This document shows positions 15,652-23,287 of a stretch of DNA of 48,322 nucleotides, in pieces (the stretch's first letter is position 1; the number at the start of each line of letters is the position of its first letter). Source of the DNA: DASVXQ01 sp046727955 (lineage in GTDB: Bacteria; Actinomycetota; CALGFH01); the NCBI GenBank assembly GCA_046727955.1, contig JBKPDO010000086.1, positions 1 through 48,322 on the forward strand, written 5' to 3'. The notes beneath the pieces are model-generated. The model was not told the DNA's origin. It made no database searches and saw only the letters and a program-made list of their open reading frames with translations. Both the position numbers and the translations under genes were made by a program.

Positions 15652-16899
15652 GTGCCTCGCCACGTCGTGCTCCTGACTCGCGACGCCTCCCTGGCGGTCG
15701 CGCTCGAGGCGATGCTCGACGAGCACGACCGGCTGAGCAAGCTAGCCTCCCCGAAAGAGTGGAAAAGCCTGAACGGGTCGTCGGTCGACGTGGTCGTGGT
15801 CGACCTGCCGGCCACCGTGCGCAAGTCCGCGATCGAGGTCCTCGAGTGGAAGTTCGCAGGGCCGTTGGTCGTCCTGCTCGGCCAGGGTGAGGATCCCAAC
15901 AAGGCCGCGGCGCGGGAGCGCCGCTCGGTGCTTGGCCGTCCCTTCGGCATCTCGGAGCTCTGGTCGCTGCTCATCGCCTCGTACAGCCGCGGCACGTCGC
16001 CGGTGTCCGAGAGCGCTTCGGACACCGAGGTCTTCCCGGTGGTCGAACCGGCGGGGGTGGTCGAACCGGCGGGGGTGGTCGAACCGGCGGGGGTGGTCGA
16101 ACCGGCGGCGGTGGTCGAACCGGCGGCGGTGGCCGACTCTGGCCACGCGGAGCCCGCGTGGCGGCGGCGGCGCCGGCGCTTCCAGAACGCGCGCGGGCCG
16201 CTACAGGCCGGCGAGCTGACCGAGCCGATGCCAGCGGTGGAGACCGACGGCAGCGGCAGCGGGCCCGGCACGCCGGTAGCCGCGGTCCCGCTCGCCGGCT
16301 CGACGGTCAAGGGCACGAAGGGCACCGGTGACGGTGACGGCCAGTGGCCTGTCTCGCCAGGCGTCGGCAGGGCGGCGACGTGGGACTTGGTCGACGAGGC
16401 GGCGCAGGCGGTGGCCACCCGCCTGGCCGAACGGCTGCAGGCCGACGTCGTCGCCCTGCTGCTGGACAACAGCCAGGGTCTGCTCGAGACGGCCGGAGGG
16501 GTGAGGCTCGCCCGAGGCGAGCGCCGTCTCCAGGTCGAGTACGGCCACGAGGTCCTGCGCGAGCTGTTCCGGGTCGGGGTCGGGCTGATCGACGACACGG
16601 AACGGGTCCGCGGCGTCATCGGCGGCCTCCCGTTCGGGAACGCAGACACGCTGATGATGGTGCCGCTGATACACGAGGGGCACGGCTTCGGCGTCCTGCT
16701 CGCGGGCAGGTACCGGCGCCGCCCTGCTCGTTCGCGGCCCGAGTTCACGGAACTGGAGATCGAGGCATTGATGGATTTCGCCGAGGACGTGGCCCCCGCC
16801 CTCCGCAGCGTCGTCCTCCTCCGCCGCCTGAAGGGTCAGCTAAAGGGTCAACTAAAGGGTGAGGGCGAGGCTGAAGTGCACCTTGTGGAGGGCCAGTGA
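15652..16899 (+). CDS. Receiver-like protein with a repetitive linker and a C-terminal GAF domain
   Basis: About 415 residues from GTG 15652, which is chosen because upstream in-frame sequence is not protein-like. Residues 1-110 look like a receiver fold (VVLLTRDASLAVALEAMLDE, VDVVVVDLPA, GPLVVLLGQGEDP, VLGRPFGISELWSLL) with VVVDLP at the phospho-acceptor position. Residues about 130-160 are five copies of VVEPA(G/A). After a basic patch (AWRRRRRRFQ) and a flexible region comes a GAF-like domain (LQADVVALLLDNSQGLLETA, TLMMVPLIHEGHGFGVLLAG). The C-terminus ends in three LKGQ units. It is a cytoplasmic signalling protein likely working with the upstream HD-GYP and two-component proteins. The GAF ligand is unknown. 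Confidence 0.7.
   Translation: MPRHVVLLTRDASLAVALEAMLDEHDRLSKLASPKEWKSLNGSSVDVVVVDLPATVRKSAIEVLEWKFAGPLVVLLGQGEDPNKAAARERRSVLGRPFGISELWSLLIASYSRGTSPVSESASDTEVFPVVEPAGVVEPAGVVEPAGVVEPAAVVEPAAVADSGHAEPAWRRRRRRFQNARGPLQAGELTEPMPAVETDGSGSGPGTPVAAVPLAGSTVKGTKGTGDGDGQWPVSPGVGRAATWDLVDEAAQAVATRLAERLQADVVALLLDNSQGLLETAGGVRLARGERRLQVEYGHEVLRELFRVGVGLIDDTERVRGVIGGLPFGNADTLMMVPLIHEGHGFGVLLAGRYRRRPARSRPEFTELEIEALMDFAEDVAPALRSVVLLRRLKGQLKGQLKGEGEAEVHLVEGQ
16039..16128 (+). repeat. Five tandem 18-bp repeats in the GAF-protein gene
   Basis: The unit GTGGTCGAACCGGCGGGG occurs five times head to tail. The last two copies have GGCGGC at the end, changing Gly to Ala. The repeats encode VVEPAG and may vary in copy number by slippage. 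Confidence 0.9.
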
Positions 16900-16955
16900 C
16901 TGGTCACGACTCGTTGCGACCAGCCCTCAGCCGACGCTAGACTCCGCTTGCTCCC

Positions 16956-17030
16956 GGGCGCGTAGCTCAGCGGGAGAGCGCTGCCTTCACACGGCAGAGG
17001 TCACAGGTTCGATACCTGTCGCGCCCACCA
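16956..17030 (+). tRNA. tRNA-Val (anticodon CAC), integration site of the AICE
   Basis: Acceptor GGGCGCG (16956-16962) pairs with CGCGCCC (17020-17026) followed by ACCA. The anticodon stem CTGCC/GGCAG encloses TTCACAC with anticodon CAC at 16988-16990. The T arm is ACAGGTTCGATACCTGT. From 16986 to past the 3' end the sequence is duplicated at 43963-44015, so the 3' half of this gene is supplied by the integrated element. Confidence 0.95.
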
Positions 17031-17038
17031 GGCAAGAC
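16986..17038 (+). repeat. attL: 53-bp direct repeat overlapping the 3' half of tRNA-Val(CAC)
   Basis: Identical to 43963-44015 over all 53 bases, from TTCACACGGC to CCAGGCAAGAC. The flanks differ immediately outside (TGCC before and TGC after here; TTCG before and GCC after there). Confidence 0.93.
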
Positions 17039-17067
17039 TGCTCTAGCGCGGTGACTCCCCACACCGA

Positions 17068-17089
17068 TTGTCAGCACCTTGTCAGCACG
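17068..17089 (+). promoter_or_regulatory. Putative integrase arm-type sites, left end
   Basis: Two abutting 11-bp direct repeats, TTGTCAGCACC (17068-17078) and TTGTCAGCACG (17079-17089), lie about 30 bases inside attL. The same TGTCAGCA pair occurs inside the right end at 43825-43846. Paired direct repeats next to att cores are the usual form of tyrosine-recombinase arm sites. Confidence 0.55.
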
Positions 17090-17159
17090 TCGCGCCTGTG
17101 ACTGAAGGTAACACCCACTGCGGAGTGTTCTAGTGAGGGCAGGATTCGGGGAAGCCGCG

Positions 17160-18113
17160 ATGACGAATGAGCCCTTCCACTTCATGCCTGACCTGTTCAA
17201 CCTACTGGTCGACACGATCCCGCGGCTGGTCCGATCCAAGCCGGACGTACTGCTGTTCTTCGAAGGATGCGGCGTGCCGGAGTCACTAATGCGTGATGTA
17301 AGGCTGACGGTGATCAACGACCGACAGCGGATCAATAAGTTCGATATCGTTCGAACCATCCTTAAAGGTCTCAATACGCGCACCGACGCCTACCTGAGCC
17401 AACGACGTGAAGTCATCAAGCGAGTAGTAGAGTTCGAGGATTTCTCGACCTGCTGGCACGAGGACCAGCTCAAGGCCAAAGGACTCGTAGCCGAGGTGCG
17501 GCGAGTGGTGAATGTCAGAGATTCGTTCACCCGCATGCAGCAGGAACGGGATGCCGAGCACTGCCGCCACGTTGCACGAAGTGAGGCTGCGGTGACGGCC
17601 GTCCAGCGGCAACGTCGACAGCTCGCCGAAGTCCAACGCGACTTACTCAGTTTGTTCGGGGAATCGAACGTCTACCGACGCGGCAAACTATTTGAATCTG
17701 TCCTCAACCGCTTGTTTGCCGTGAAGGGGATACTAGTTCGGGAAGCCTTCACTCTTGTCGGAGACGAGGGCGAGGGGGTTGTTGAGCAGATCGACGGCGT
17801 GATCGAACTAGCCAATCAGATGTACGTCGTTGAGGCCAAGTGGTGGACTGAGCCTCTTGGACCGCGCGAAACGTCTCGGCACCTCGTGCAGGTCTATGGC
17901 CGTGGAGAGGCGCGTGGACTCTTCATTTCGGCTTCTGGATACACCGACGCGGCGATCATCGAGCACCGCCGGGTCTTGACGCAGAGAGTCGTCTTGCTAT
18001 GCGAGCTGCGTGAACTTGTCCTGCTCTTGGAGCAGGGCGGCGCACTTCAGGACTTCCTACAGAAGAAGGCGAACGCTGCGATGCTGGACCGCAACCCGCT
18101 CTACCGCCCTTGA
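17160..18113 (+). CDS. Restriction-endonuclease-like protein (PD-(D/E)XK, Mrr-type C-terminal domain)
   Basis: 317 residues from ATG 17160, preceded by GGGGAAG; a GTG at 17133 is possible. Residues about 5-125 are a distinct helical domain (FHFMPDLFNLLVDTIPRLVR, RREVIKRVVEFEDFSTCW, DQLKAKGLVAEVRRVVNVRD). Residues 130-165 are probably coiled coil. Residues about 165-300 are a nuclease fold with Glu179 in KLFESVLNRLF, Asp212 in EQIDGVIEL and the ExK of YVVEAKWW (Glu225, Lys227), the pattern of Mrr-like type IV restriction enzymes. Its base composition is visibly less GC-rich than the AICE core. It is the first gene inside attL, a usual place for cargo. A phage-defence role is inferred. Confidence 0.75.
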   Translation: MTNEPFHFMPDLFNLLVDTIPRLVRSKPDVLLFFEGCGVPESLMRDVRLTVINDRQRINKFDIVRTILKGLNTRTDAYLSQRREVIKRVVEFEDFSTCWHEDQLKAKGLVAEVRRVVNVRDSFTRMQQERDAEHCRHVARSEAAVTAVQRQRRQLAEVQRDLLSLFGESNVYRRGKLFESVLNRLFAVKGILVREAFTLVGDEGEGVVEQIDGVIELANQMYVVEAKWWTEPLGPRETSRHLVQVYGRGEARGLFISASGYTDAAIIEHRRVLTQRVVLLCELRELVLLLEQGGALQDFLQKKANAAMLDRNPLYRP

Positions 18114-18123
18114 GCCCCGTTCC

Positions 18124-18231
18124 TTAAGGGCTTCCAGGATCAGCGACGTGTCCTATGGGTGGAACGCCCTTATTCAGTCGAGACCTGATGGGCTTCTTCC
18201 TTCCAGCTATGAGGACTCGGCCCGATTGTTC
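18124..18231 (-). pseudogene. 3' part of a small AICE gene split by the compound transposon
   Basis: Read leftward from the target duplication, the frame of the 5' part at 26478-26867 continues without a break: GAA CAA TCG (EQS, the 9-bp duplication), then GRVLIAGRKKPIRSRLNKGV, PPIGHVADPGSP and a TAA at 18124-18126. Joining the parts with one copy of the duplication restores a 165-residue protein. This part has no start of its own. Confidence 0.75.
18223..18231. repeat. 9-bp target-site duplication, left copy (CGATTGTTC)
   Basis: CGATTGTTC directly abuts the IS256-type terminal repeat at 18232. The identical 9 bases abut the other outer end at 26469-26477. IS256-family elements generate 8-9 bp duplications, so this fits transposition of the whole 18232-26468 unit. 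Confidence 0.85.
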
Positions 18232-18385
18232 GAGGAATTGTCAAGACCTGTGGATCGGCGTGTCATGCCGCTTGCTGATCACTTTCTGATTCGTCGGGTC
18301 GTTCGATGAGCTTGCCCTTCTCGAAGCGGGCGCCGGCACGGACGAGCGCGATGAGGTGAGGGGGCGTTGGCGGCGCGCCAGCGGG
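18232..18385 (-). mobile_element. 3' fragment of an IS256-family element (left copy)
   Basis: It contains the terminal repeat and the last 40 or so codons of the transposase (LVRAGARFEKGKLIERPDES then ESDQQAA and stop, read leftward). It is nearly identical to the right-hand copy until about 18385, where homology stops. Its intact C-terminus served as the reference for reconstructing the interrupted right copy. Confidence 0.85.
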
Positions 18386-18554
18386 TGTAAAAGAATGGGC
18401 ATAAGCTCCTCTTCGGCTTCCAGACGGACCGAAACGGTGGGTTGTGCCCGTTCCCTTGCTACAGTCGAGGGGTCCGTGCGATCCAGGAGGCGTCGCTCGG
18501 CTCGACGCGTTGGGTGCTGGGCGTTCGTATCCGACAGAAGTGATGGGGATAGCG

Positions 18555-18992
18555 ATGGCAGACGTGACGTTCACCGGCATCCATCACGTCAAGCTGCCGG
18601 TCAGCGACCTCACCCGCAGCCGCGAGTGGTACGAACGGGTCCTGGGCTACACGGTCGACCGGGAGTTTCCCGACGAGGACGGCGTGGTCCGCGGCGTCGG
18701 CGGGCGGCTGCCCGGCGCAGGGGTGCCGGTAGCACTGCGGCAGAACGCGGAGGCCGCAGCCGGCACCGCCGGCTTCGACCCGGTGAGCTTCGCGATTGCC
18801 GACCGGGCTGCTGCCGAGGCGTGGACCGTCCACTTCGATGCGCTCGGCGTTCGCCACTCCGAGATCAGGCGTGCATCTCGCGGCTGGGTGGTCGACGTCT
18901 ACGACCCGGACGGGCTGACCGTTCGCTTGTACAGCGCAGGTGATGACGCCGAGGACCTCACCAACCAGCCCGGCTACGCCCGCACGGTGTAG
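18555..18992 (+). CDS. VOC-family (glyoxalase-fold) protein
   Basis: About 145 residues from ATG 18555, preceded by GGGGATAGCG; the ATG at 18543 is an alternative. One and a half VOC modules: GIHHVKLPVSDLTRSREWYE (His metal ligand and the SxxWYxxVLG motif), FPDEDG, VALRQN, then DPVSFAIADRAAAEAW, RGWVVDVYDPDGLTVRLYSA with the usual DPDG and terminal acidic ligand. Family members include glyoxalases, dioxygenases and resistance proteins that bind divalent metal. The substrate is not identifiable. It is passenger DNA of the IS256 compound transposon. Confidence 0.82.
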   Translation: MADVTFTGIHHVKLPVSDLTRSREWYERVLGYTVDREFPDEDGVVRGVGGRLPGAGVPVALRQNAEAAAGTAGFDPVSFAIADRAAAEAWTVHFDALGVRHSEIRRASRGWVVDVYDPDGLTVRLYSAGDDAEDLTNQPGYARTV

Positions 18993-19068
18993 CGGCGAGG
19001 CGTCACGACTTACTCGAGGCCCACGCCTTCGCGGAATTGTGGTGGATGCGAGTGCGGGAGCGCGTCCT

Positions 19069-19171
19069 ACCGGAGTTCCGGAGCTTGTAGGCATCCGATC
19101 TTCCTTGATCTGCTCTGAACTGCACGAATGCCTGGCGTAAGGGCCGGGGCGTGTGCCCACGAACTCATGTT
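19069..19171 (+). repeat. Inverted repeat (left arm) flanking an alpha/beta hydrolase gene
   Basis: About 100 bases, from CCGGAGTTCCGGAGCTTGTA to GCCCACGAACTCATGTTC, match the reverse complement of 20265-20368 with roughly 85-90% identity, judged by eye. The two arms point inward and enclose the hydrolase gene at 19403-20245, like the ends of a mobile unit. No transposase is present. Confidence 0.75.
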
Positions 19172-19402
19172 CTCCCTGGTCAGCACCTCATGTGCCCACT
19201 TGCTGCGGGCTCGAGCGACTGCCCTCTTCTCTTCGCCAAGCACGAGGGTTGTCTGGCGAGCACGCACGAGGGTTTCGAGGACGCTGCGGCCACCTTCCCA
19301 AGGCGCGCCTTGTGTCAGTGACGGAGGCGCCGCTGACGAGCCCCGAGTTCGCCGAGGCGTTGCGCGCCCTCTGTAAGGCCGTCGTCGCCGCGCAGTGACC
19401 GC
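19172..19402. other. Stretch between the inverted repeat and the hydrolase gene
   Basis: No convincing gene. A 26-codon frame from GTG 19318 (VTEAPLTSPEFAEALRALCK) ends at 19398. It could be a coding scrap but has no recognised relatives and no clear ribosome-binding site. Confidence 0.3.
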
Positions 19403-20245
19403 TTAGGCGAACCGCTTGACGAAGTCGAGCGCCGTTTGGGCGACCTCGCGCCAGCCGTGGTCGATGGTGAGGGAGTGGCCTCGGTTCGGCATCTTCACGA
19501 TCTCCGTCACGGCGGGGTTGCGCCTCTGCCGCTGGTAGGCGGCGTTGGCGATCGCCCACGGCACTGTGTGGTCCTTCTCGCCGTCGATGATCAGCAGGGG
19601 ACCGCGGTCGGGGTTCTTGGTGTTCACTTTCGCCTGCGTCCACGGGTTGAGGTTGGCGTTGCCCATCTGCACGAGAGAGATCCCGGAGCCGGCGACGTGG
19701 AAGGTGTCGTAGAGCTCCTTCGCTTCCTGCTCGTCCAGCGCGTTGGCCCAGCCGTACTTGAACTGGTCGAACGTGAGGGTGATCGCGCGGCCGCGCGTGC
19801 GCGGGTTGACCAGGAACGGGCCCACTCCCCTGAGCACCGAGGCCGGCAGCGGCAGAACGCCGCGGAAGACTCCGGGGTCGATCGCCACCGTGGCCGCCGC
19901 AAGGCCCCGGCCCGCCAGCATCTGCGCCAGCAAGCCCCCGGTCGAGTGCCCGATTAGCGCTGGTTTCTTGTCCAGGGCGGTGATGATCTCGGTGGTGTGG
20001 TCGGCGACCTGGTTGAGAGTCTTCTTGGCGAGGATCTCCGGCTCCGCGCGGGCCCCTTCAACCGTTTCCGGATCGTCTGGCCAGTCCGGCGTCAGTGGCG
20101 CGTAGCCGGCCTGCTTGAAGACGTCCGCCCAGTTGGCCCAGCTGCTGGGCAGCAGCCAAAGGCCGTGGATGAAGACGACCGGGGTGTTGCCAGAGGCGTT
20201 GGCCGCCTCGATCTCCCGGTTCTCCCGTTCCGAAATTGACGCCAT
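19403..20245 (-). CDS. Alpha/beta hydrolase
   Basis: 280 residues from ATG 20245, preceded by GGGGAG. The oxyanion HGLWLLPSSW, nucleophile GHSTGGLLAQ (GxSxG), acid near DGEKDHTVPW and histidine in PNRGHSLTIDHGW give a complete catalytic triad. The cap is helical (FDQFKYGWANALDEQEAKEL). No signal peptide, so cytoplasmic. The family spans esterases, lactonases and haloperoxidase-like enzymes; the substrate cannot be told. Its upstream region and start lie in the right arm of a 100-bp inverted repeat, whose other arm lies beyond the stop. Confidence 0.85.
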   Translation of the reverse strand: MASISERENREIEAANASGNTPVVFIHGLWLLPSSWANWADVFKQAGYAPLTPDWPDDPETVEGARAEPEILAKKTLNQVADHTTEIITALDKKPALIGHSTGGLLAQMLAGRGLAAATVAIDPGVFRGVLPLPASVLRGVGPFLVNPRTRGRAITLTFDQFKYGWANALDEQEAKELYDTFHVAGSGISLVQMGNANLNPWTQAKVNTKNPDRGPLLIIDGEKDHTVPWAIANAAYQRQRRNPAVTEIVKMPNRGHSLTIDHGWREVAQTALDFVKRFA

Positions 20246-20264
20246 GACGAACTCCCCTCGGGGA

Positions 20265-20368
20265 ACATGAGTTCGTGGGCACACGCCCCAGACCCCTTAC
20301 GCCCATGCATTCGTGCAGTTCAGAGTAGATCAAGTAGGGTCGGATGCCTACAAGCTGCGGAACTCCGG
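20265..20368 (-). repeat. Inverted repeat (right arm) upstream of the alpha/beta hydrolase
   Basis: Reverse-complement partner of 19069-19171. Shared blocks include GAACTGCACGAATGC and GTGTGCCCACGAACTCATGT. Because it lies just upstream of the hydrolase start, it probably contains that gene's promoter. Confidence 0.75.
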
Positions 20369-20517
20369 CCCTACTGCCGCGAACGACGCGAGCCGGAGCC
20401 GGCAGTGCTGGGGTGGTGCGCAGCGGGGAGGGAACCGTCCGGTCATGCTTGCTGTCCGGGCGGAGGGTGCGCGCTGTGTCCACGCGGCGCCAGTAGGGAC
20501 ACGCCCCAGTCACAGGT

Positions 20518-20578
20518 GAGGAATTGTCAAGACCTGCGGATCGGCGTGTCATGCCGCTTGCTGATCACTTTCTGATTC
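20518..20578 (-). mobile_element. 3' tail of the right-hand IS256 copy, separated from its body
   Basis: These 61 bases match 18232-18292 at all but one position (C for T at 20537). They carry the terminal repeat and the last transposase codons (stop at 20549-20551). They end in TGATTC, and the body resumes at 25073 with the same TGATTC. Removing 20579-25072 and one TGATTC recreates exactly the sequence seen in the left copy. Confidence 0.85.
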
Positions 20579-20594
20579 AGGGTGTCCGCGATGC

Positions 20595-21280
20595 TCATGC
20601 AGCTGGGCGGGGAGCTGTGGGCACCTGGTCGTCGATGCGCCAGCCAAGGAGCCGGGCGTCGACCCGCGCCACACCATCCACGGCCTGCACGCGCCGGACC
20701 AGCGCCGCAACCTGACCGCGGCGCTCCACCTCACCACGCAGGTTGACGATCCCGTCGCGGACCTCGACCTGGACCGCGCCATCGGCGATGGCGAACTCCC
20801 CGCGGACGATGTCGTAGTCGACCTCCCAGCGGACCGCCGGGTCAGGCCGCAGGAACACCTTGAGCAGGTCGCCGCGGGCCACGATCCCAGCCAGCCCGCC
20901 ACGGGCGTCCACCACCGGCCGGTGGTTGACGCCCAGGCGCAGCATCAGCCGACGGCGTCGGCGACCAGCGTGCCAAGGGGAACGGTGCTCACCGGCGCGG
21001 CCATCACCTCGGCTGCGCGGGTGCCGGCGGCCTTGTCCAGGCGCCTGCTGTAGCGGGCTGCGTCAACCAGGCTGGCGTCGCTGGCGCCGTGCGGCCAGGT
21101 AGCCCTCCTTGATCAGCAGGTCGGCCTCGGACACGATGCCCACCAGCCGGCCTGAGTCGTCGACCACCGGTAGGGCGCTGATGTGGTGTGCTCCAGCAGC
21201 CGCACCAGCTCGTGGAAGGGGCTGGAGGGCCGTGCGGTGACGACCTGGGTGGTCATGACGGCATGGACTGTGTGCTTCAT
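20595..21280 (-). pseudogene. CBS-pair plus BON domain protein with three frameshifts
   Basis: Starts at ATG 21280 (MKHTVHAVMTTQVVTARPSS, FHELVRLLEH). It then shifts frame to HISALPVVDDSGRLVGIVSE with ADLLIKEGYLAARR (first CBS motif), shifts again to DASLVDAARYSRRLDKAAGT and AAEVMAAPVSTVPLGTLVAD, and again to MLRLGVNHRPVVDARGGLAG with IVARGDLLKVFLRP (second CBS). A BON domain follows (VQVEVRDGIVNLRGEVERRG). The breaks correspond to one lost base, one gained (or two lost), and one lost. Intact relatives are nucleotide-sensing regulatory proteins common in actinobacteria. Confidence 0.75.
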
Positions 21281-21428
21281 GATGCCTCCTTCGCGTGGTG
21301 AATCGAGAGAGCGGGTCTTGTGGACGGATGCGCGAGTTGTAGCCTTCGGGCCTCATGTCGATGGCGCCGGTGCCGGCCCAGCTACACCGATCGGCAGGTC
21401 GCGGGGCGCCAGCCGCGCCGCGCCCCAG

Positions 21429-22034
21429 GTGAACGCCCACACCGGCAGTGCCGCGATGGCGGCGACCAGCAGGGCCGTGGCAGCCATCGACCAGGGCCGG
21501 CGCGTCGGGCGGGCCTGGTGGAGGTCGTGGTGGGCCGGGCTGGCCGTCGGCGGCGCCATCGGCCTGTTCGGCCTGGCTGGACTGCTGCCGGACGCCGCCA
21601 AGACCATGCCCGCCATCTGGATCATCTGGCTGGTCGGCCTGCTGCTGGCACACGACCTGCTGCTGGAGCCGCTCGTCCACCTTGCCGGCCGCTGGCTGCG
21701 GCGGGCGCCGGAGGTCTGGCGCTGGTCCCTGCAGGTGGGGCTGGTGGTCTCGGTGGTGCTCGCCCTTGCCAGCGTGCCCGTCCTCTACGGGGTCGGGCGG
21801 GCAACCCAGCCGGGCAATACCTCGGTGCTGCCCGGCGACTACCCGCGCGCGCTGGCCGGCGTGCTCGCCCTGGTGTGGGCGGGCGTGCTCGGGCTTGGCG
21901 CCGTCCGCCACCTCCGCGTCAGGGGCTGGGCCCTGCGGTGCTGTCGCCTCGGTCAGCAACCTCGGTCAACGTCTCATCAAGGTGAACGAGCTCGCGGCGT
22001 AAGACGGCGGGCCCGGCCGCCACTAAACGACTAG
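21429..22034 (+). CDS. Small integral membrane protein of unknown function
   Basis: The convincing part (about 21500-21930) encodes several membrane helices: WWRSWWAGLAVGGAIGLFGL, AIWIIWLVGLLLAHDLLLEP, QVGLVVSVVLALASVPVLYG, YPRALAGVLALVWAGVLGLG. The segment NTSVLPGDYPRAL resembles a conserved loop of uncharacterised actinobacterial membrane proteins. GTG 21429 is the furthest reasonable start (ATG 21456 is another); neither has a clear ribosome-binding site. The last 35 residues (CCRLGQQPRSTSHQGERARG) do not look like native protein, so a frameshift near 21940 is possible. Confidence 0.55.
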   Translation: MNAHTGSAAMAATSRAVAAIDQGRRVGRAWWRSWWAGLAVGGAIGLFGLAGLLPDAAKTMPAIWIIWLVGLLLAHDLLLEPLVHLAGRWLRRAPEVWRWSLQVGLVVSVVLALASVPVLYGVGRATQPGNTSVLPGDYPRALAGVLALVWAGVLGLGAVRHLRVRGWALRCCRLGQQPRSTSHQGERARGVRRRARPPLND

Positions 22035-22092
22035 CGGAGCTTCATTCCTCGGTTCCCGCATCCGGGCAACCCCTGACAGGAGGTCACAACAC

Positions 22093-22971
22093 ATGACGAC
22101 GTTTCATACCACGGAGGTGGACGGCCTCAACGTCTTCTACCGCCAGGCCGGAGACCCCTCCAGCCCGAAGCTGCTGCTGCTGGGCGGCTTTCCGTCGTCT
22201 TCGCATCAGTTCCGCAACCTCATCGCGGCGCTGGCACCCCGCTTCCACGTCCTGTCGGTCGACTACCCGGGGTTCGGCAACACCGACATGCCAGACCCGG
22301 CCGAGTGGGACTACACCTTCGACCACCTCACAGACATCGTCGACGGGCTGCTGAGCAAGATCGGCTTCACCGGCCCGATGGGCATCTACATGCAGGACTA
22401 CGGCGGGCCGATCGGCAACCGCCTCATCGCCCGCCACCCCGACTGGCTGGCGTGGCAGGTCATCCAGAACGCCAACTCCTACGAGGAGGGCTTCACCGCC
22501 GTCTGGGACGGCATCCGCCACGCCCTGTGGGCCGACCGCAACCCGCAGACCGAGGCGCCGCTGGAAGCCTTCCTGCAGCCCGACACGGTCCGGGCCATCT
22601 ACACCACCGGGCACAAGGACCCAAGCAAGATCAGCCCCGACAACTGGAACATGGACTTGTTCTTCCTCGCGCGCCCCAACGCGCATCGGGTGCAGCTCGA
22701 CCTGTTCTATGACTACCGCACCAACGCGGCGCTGTACCCGACCTGGCAGGCGTTCCTGCGCGAAAAGCAGCCGCTCACGCTCATCTTGTGGGGGCAGGGG
22801 GACCTCTTCTTCACCCCTGAGGGCGGCGAGGCCTACCTGCGCGACCTGCCCGATGCGGAGCTGGTCCGCCTGGACTCGGGGCACTTCGCGGTCGAGGACT
22901 GCCTTGACCAGATCACCGCGTCGATCCTGCACTTCTACGACACCAGGGTGCGTCAAGCCCACTCCGCGTAG
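22093..22971 (+). CDS. Alpha/beta hydrolase of the haloalkane dehalogenase/epoxide hydrolase type
   Basis: 292 residues from ATG 22093 with a near-perfect ribosome-binding site (ACAGGAGGT). The oxyanion loop reads LLLGGFPSSSHQFRNL. The nucleophile is an aspartate, YMQDYGGPIG (DxGG), typical of dehalogenases and epoxide hydrolases, not serine esterases. The acid/lid region ILWGQGDLFFTPEGGEAY and the histidine LDSGHFAVEDC complete the triad. Expected to be a cytoplasmic detoxifying hydrolase. A strong hairpin terminator follows at 22988-23026, shared with the converging anti-sigma gene. Confidence 0.87.
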   Translation: MTTFHTTEVDGLNVFYRQAGDPSSPKLLLLGGFPSSSHQFRNLIAALAPRFHVLSVDYPGFGNTDMPDPAEWDYTFDHLTDIVDGLLSKIGFTGPMGIYMQDYGGPIGNRLIARHPDWLAWQVIQNANSYEEGFTAVWDGIRHALWADRNPQTEAPLEAFLQPDTVRAIYTTGHKDPSKISPDNWNMDLFFLARPNAHRVQLDLFYDYRTNAALYPTWQAFLREKQPLTLILWGQGDLFFTPEGGEAYLRDLPDAELVRLDSGHFAVEDCLDQITASILHFYDTRVRQAHSA

Positions 22972-22987
22972 GCAGCTGCGGGCCTTA

Positions 22988-23026
22988 GCTGGGCGAGGAG
23001 GGCGGCAGCCGTCCTCCTCGCCCAGC
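22988..23026. terminator. Bidirectional hairpin terminator between convergent genes
   Basis: A perfect 14-bp stem, GCTGGGCGAGGAGG (22988-23001) with CCTCCTCGCCCAGC (23013-23026), and an 11-nt loop. It lies 16 bases after the rightward hydrolase stop and 39 bases from the leftward anti-sigma stop, well placed to end both transcripts. Confidence 0.75.
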
Positions 23027-23065
23027 ACCGCCTGGCCGCACCGTCCATTGCACAGCGATGTCGGG

Positions 23066-23287
23066 TCAACCGTCGAGCCCGGTCGCTGCTGCCAGCAGTC
23101 CTTGGTAATCCGCGTGGCATGCCAGGCAGCTGCGCAGGTGCGCGGCCAGACCCGGGAAGCGCGACCGCGGATCCTGCCCGGCGAGCTCGACCTCGACGTA
23201 GACGTCGAGCAGCTCAAAGGTACGATCGCACCCCGCGTCGGCCGGGTCGGTGGCGAGCAGCTTGTCCAGGGACGATGCGTGGTTCAT
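23066..23287 (-). CDS. Small soluble zinc-binding anti-sigma-like protein
   Basis: 73 residues. The motif HLRSCLACHADYQGLLA (HxxxCxxC plus the following helix) is the core of ZAS anti-sigma factors, preceded by CDRTFELLDVYVEVELAGQD. There is no membrane helix, so it would be cytoplasmic and might respond directly to redox or zinc state. Its ATG overlaps the sigma gene stop by 4 bases (ATGA), so the two are translated together. Confidence 0.75.
   Translation of the reverse strand: MNHASSLDKLLATDPADAGCDRTFELLDVYVEVELAGQDPRSRFPGLAAHLRSCLACHADYQGLLAAATGLDG

Noticed and set aside
19318..19398. A 26-codon gene (VTEAPLTSPEFAEALRALCK).
   Set aside because: No ribosome-binding site, no relatives recognised, and it lies between an inverted-repeat arm and a convergent gene.
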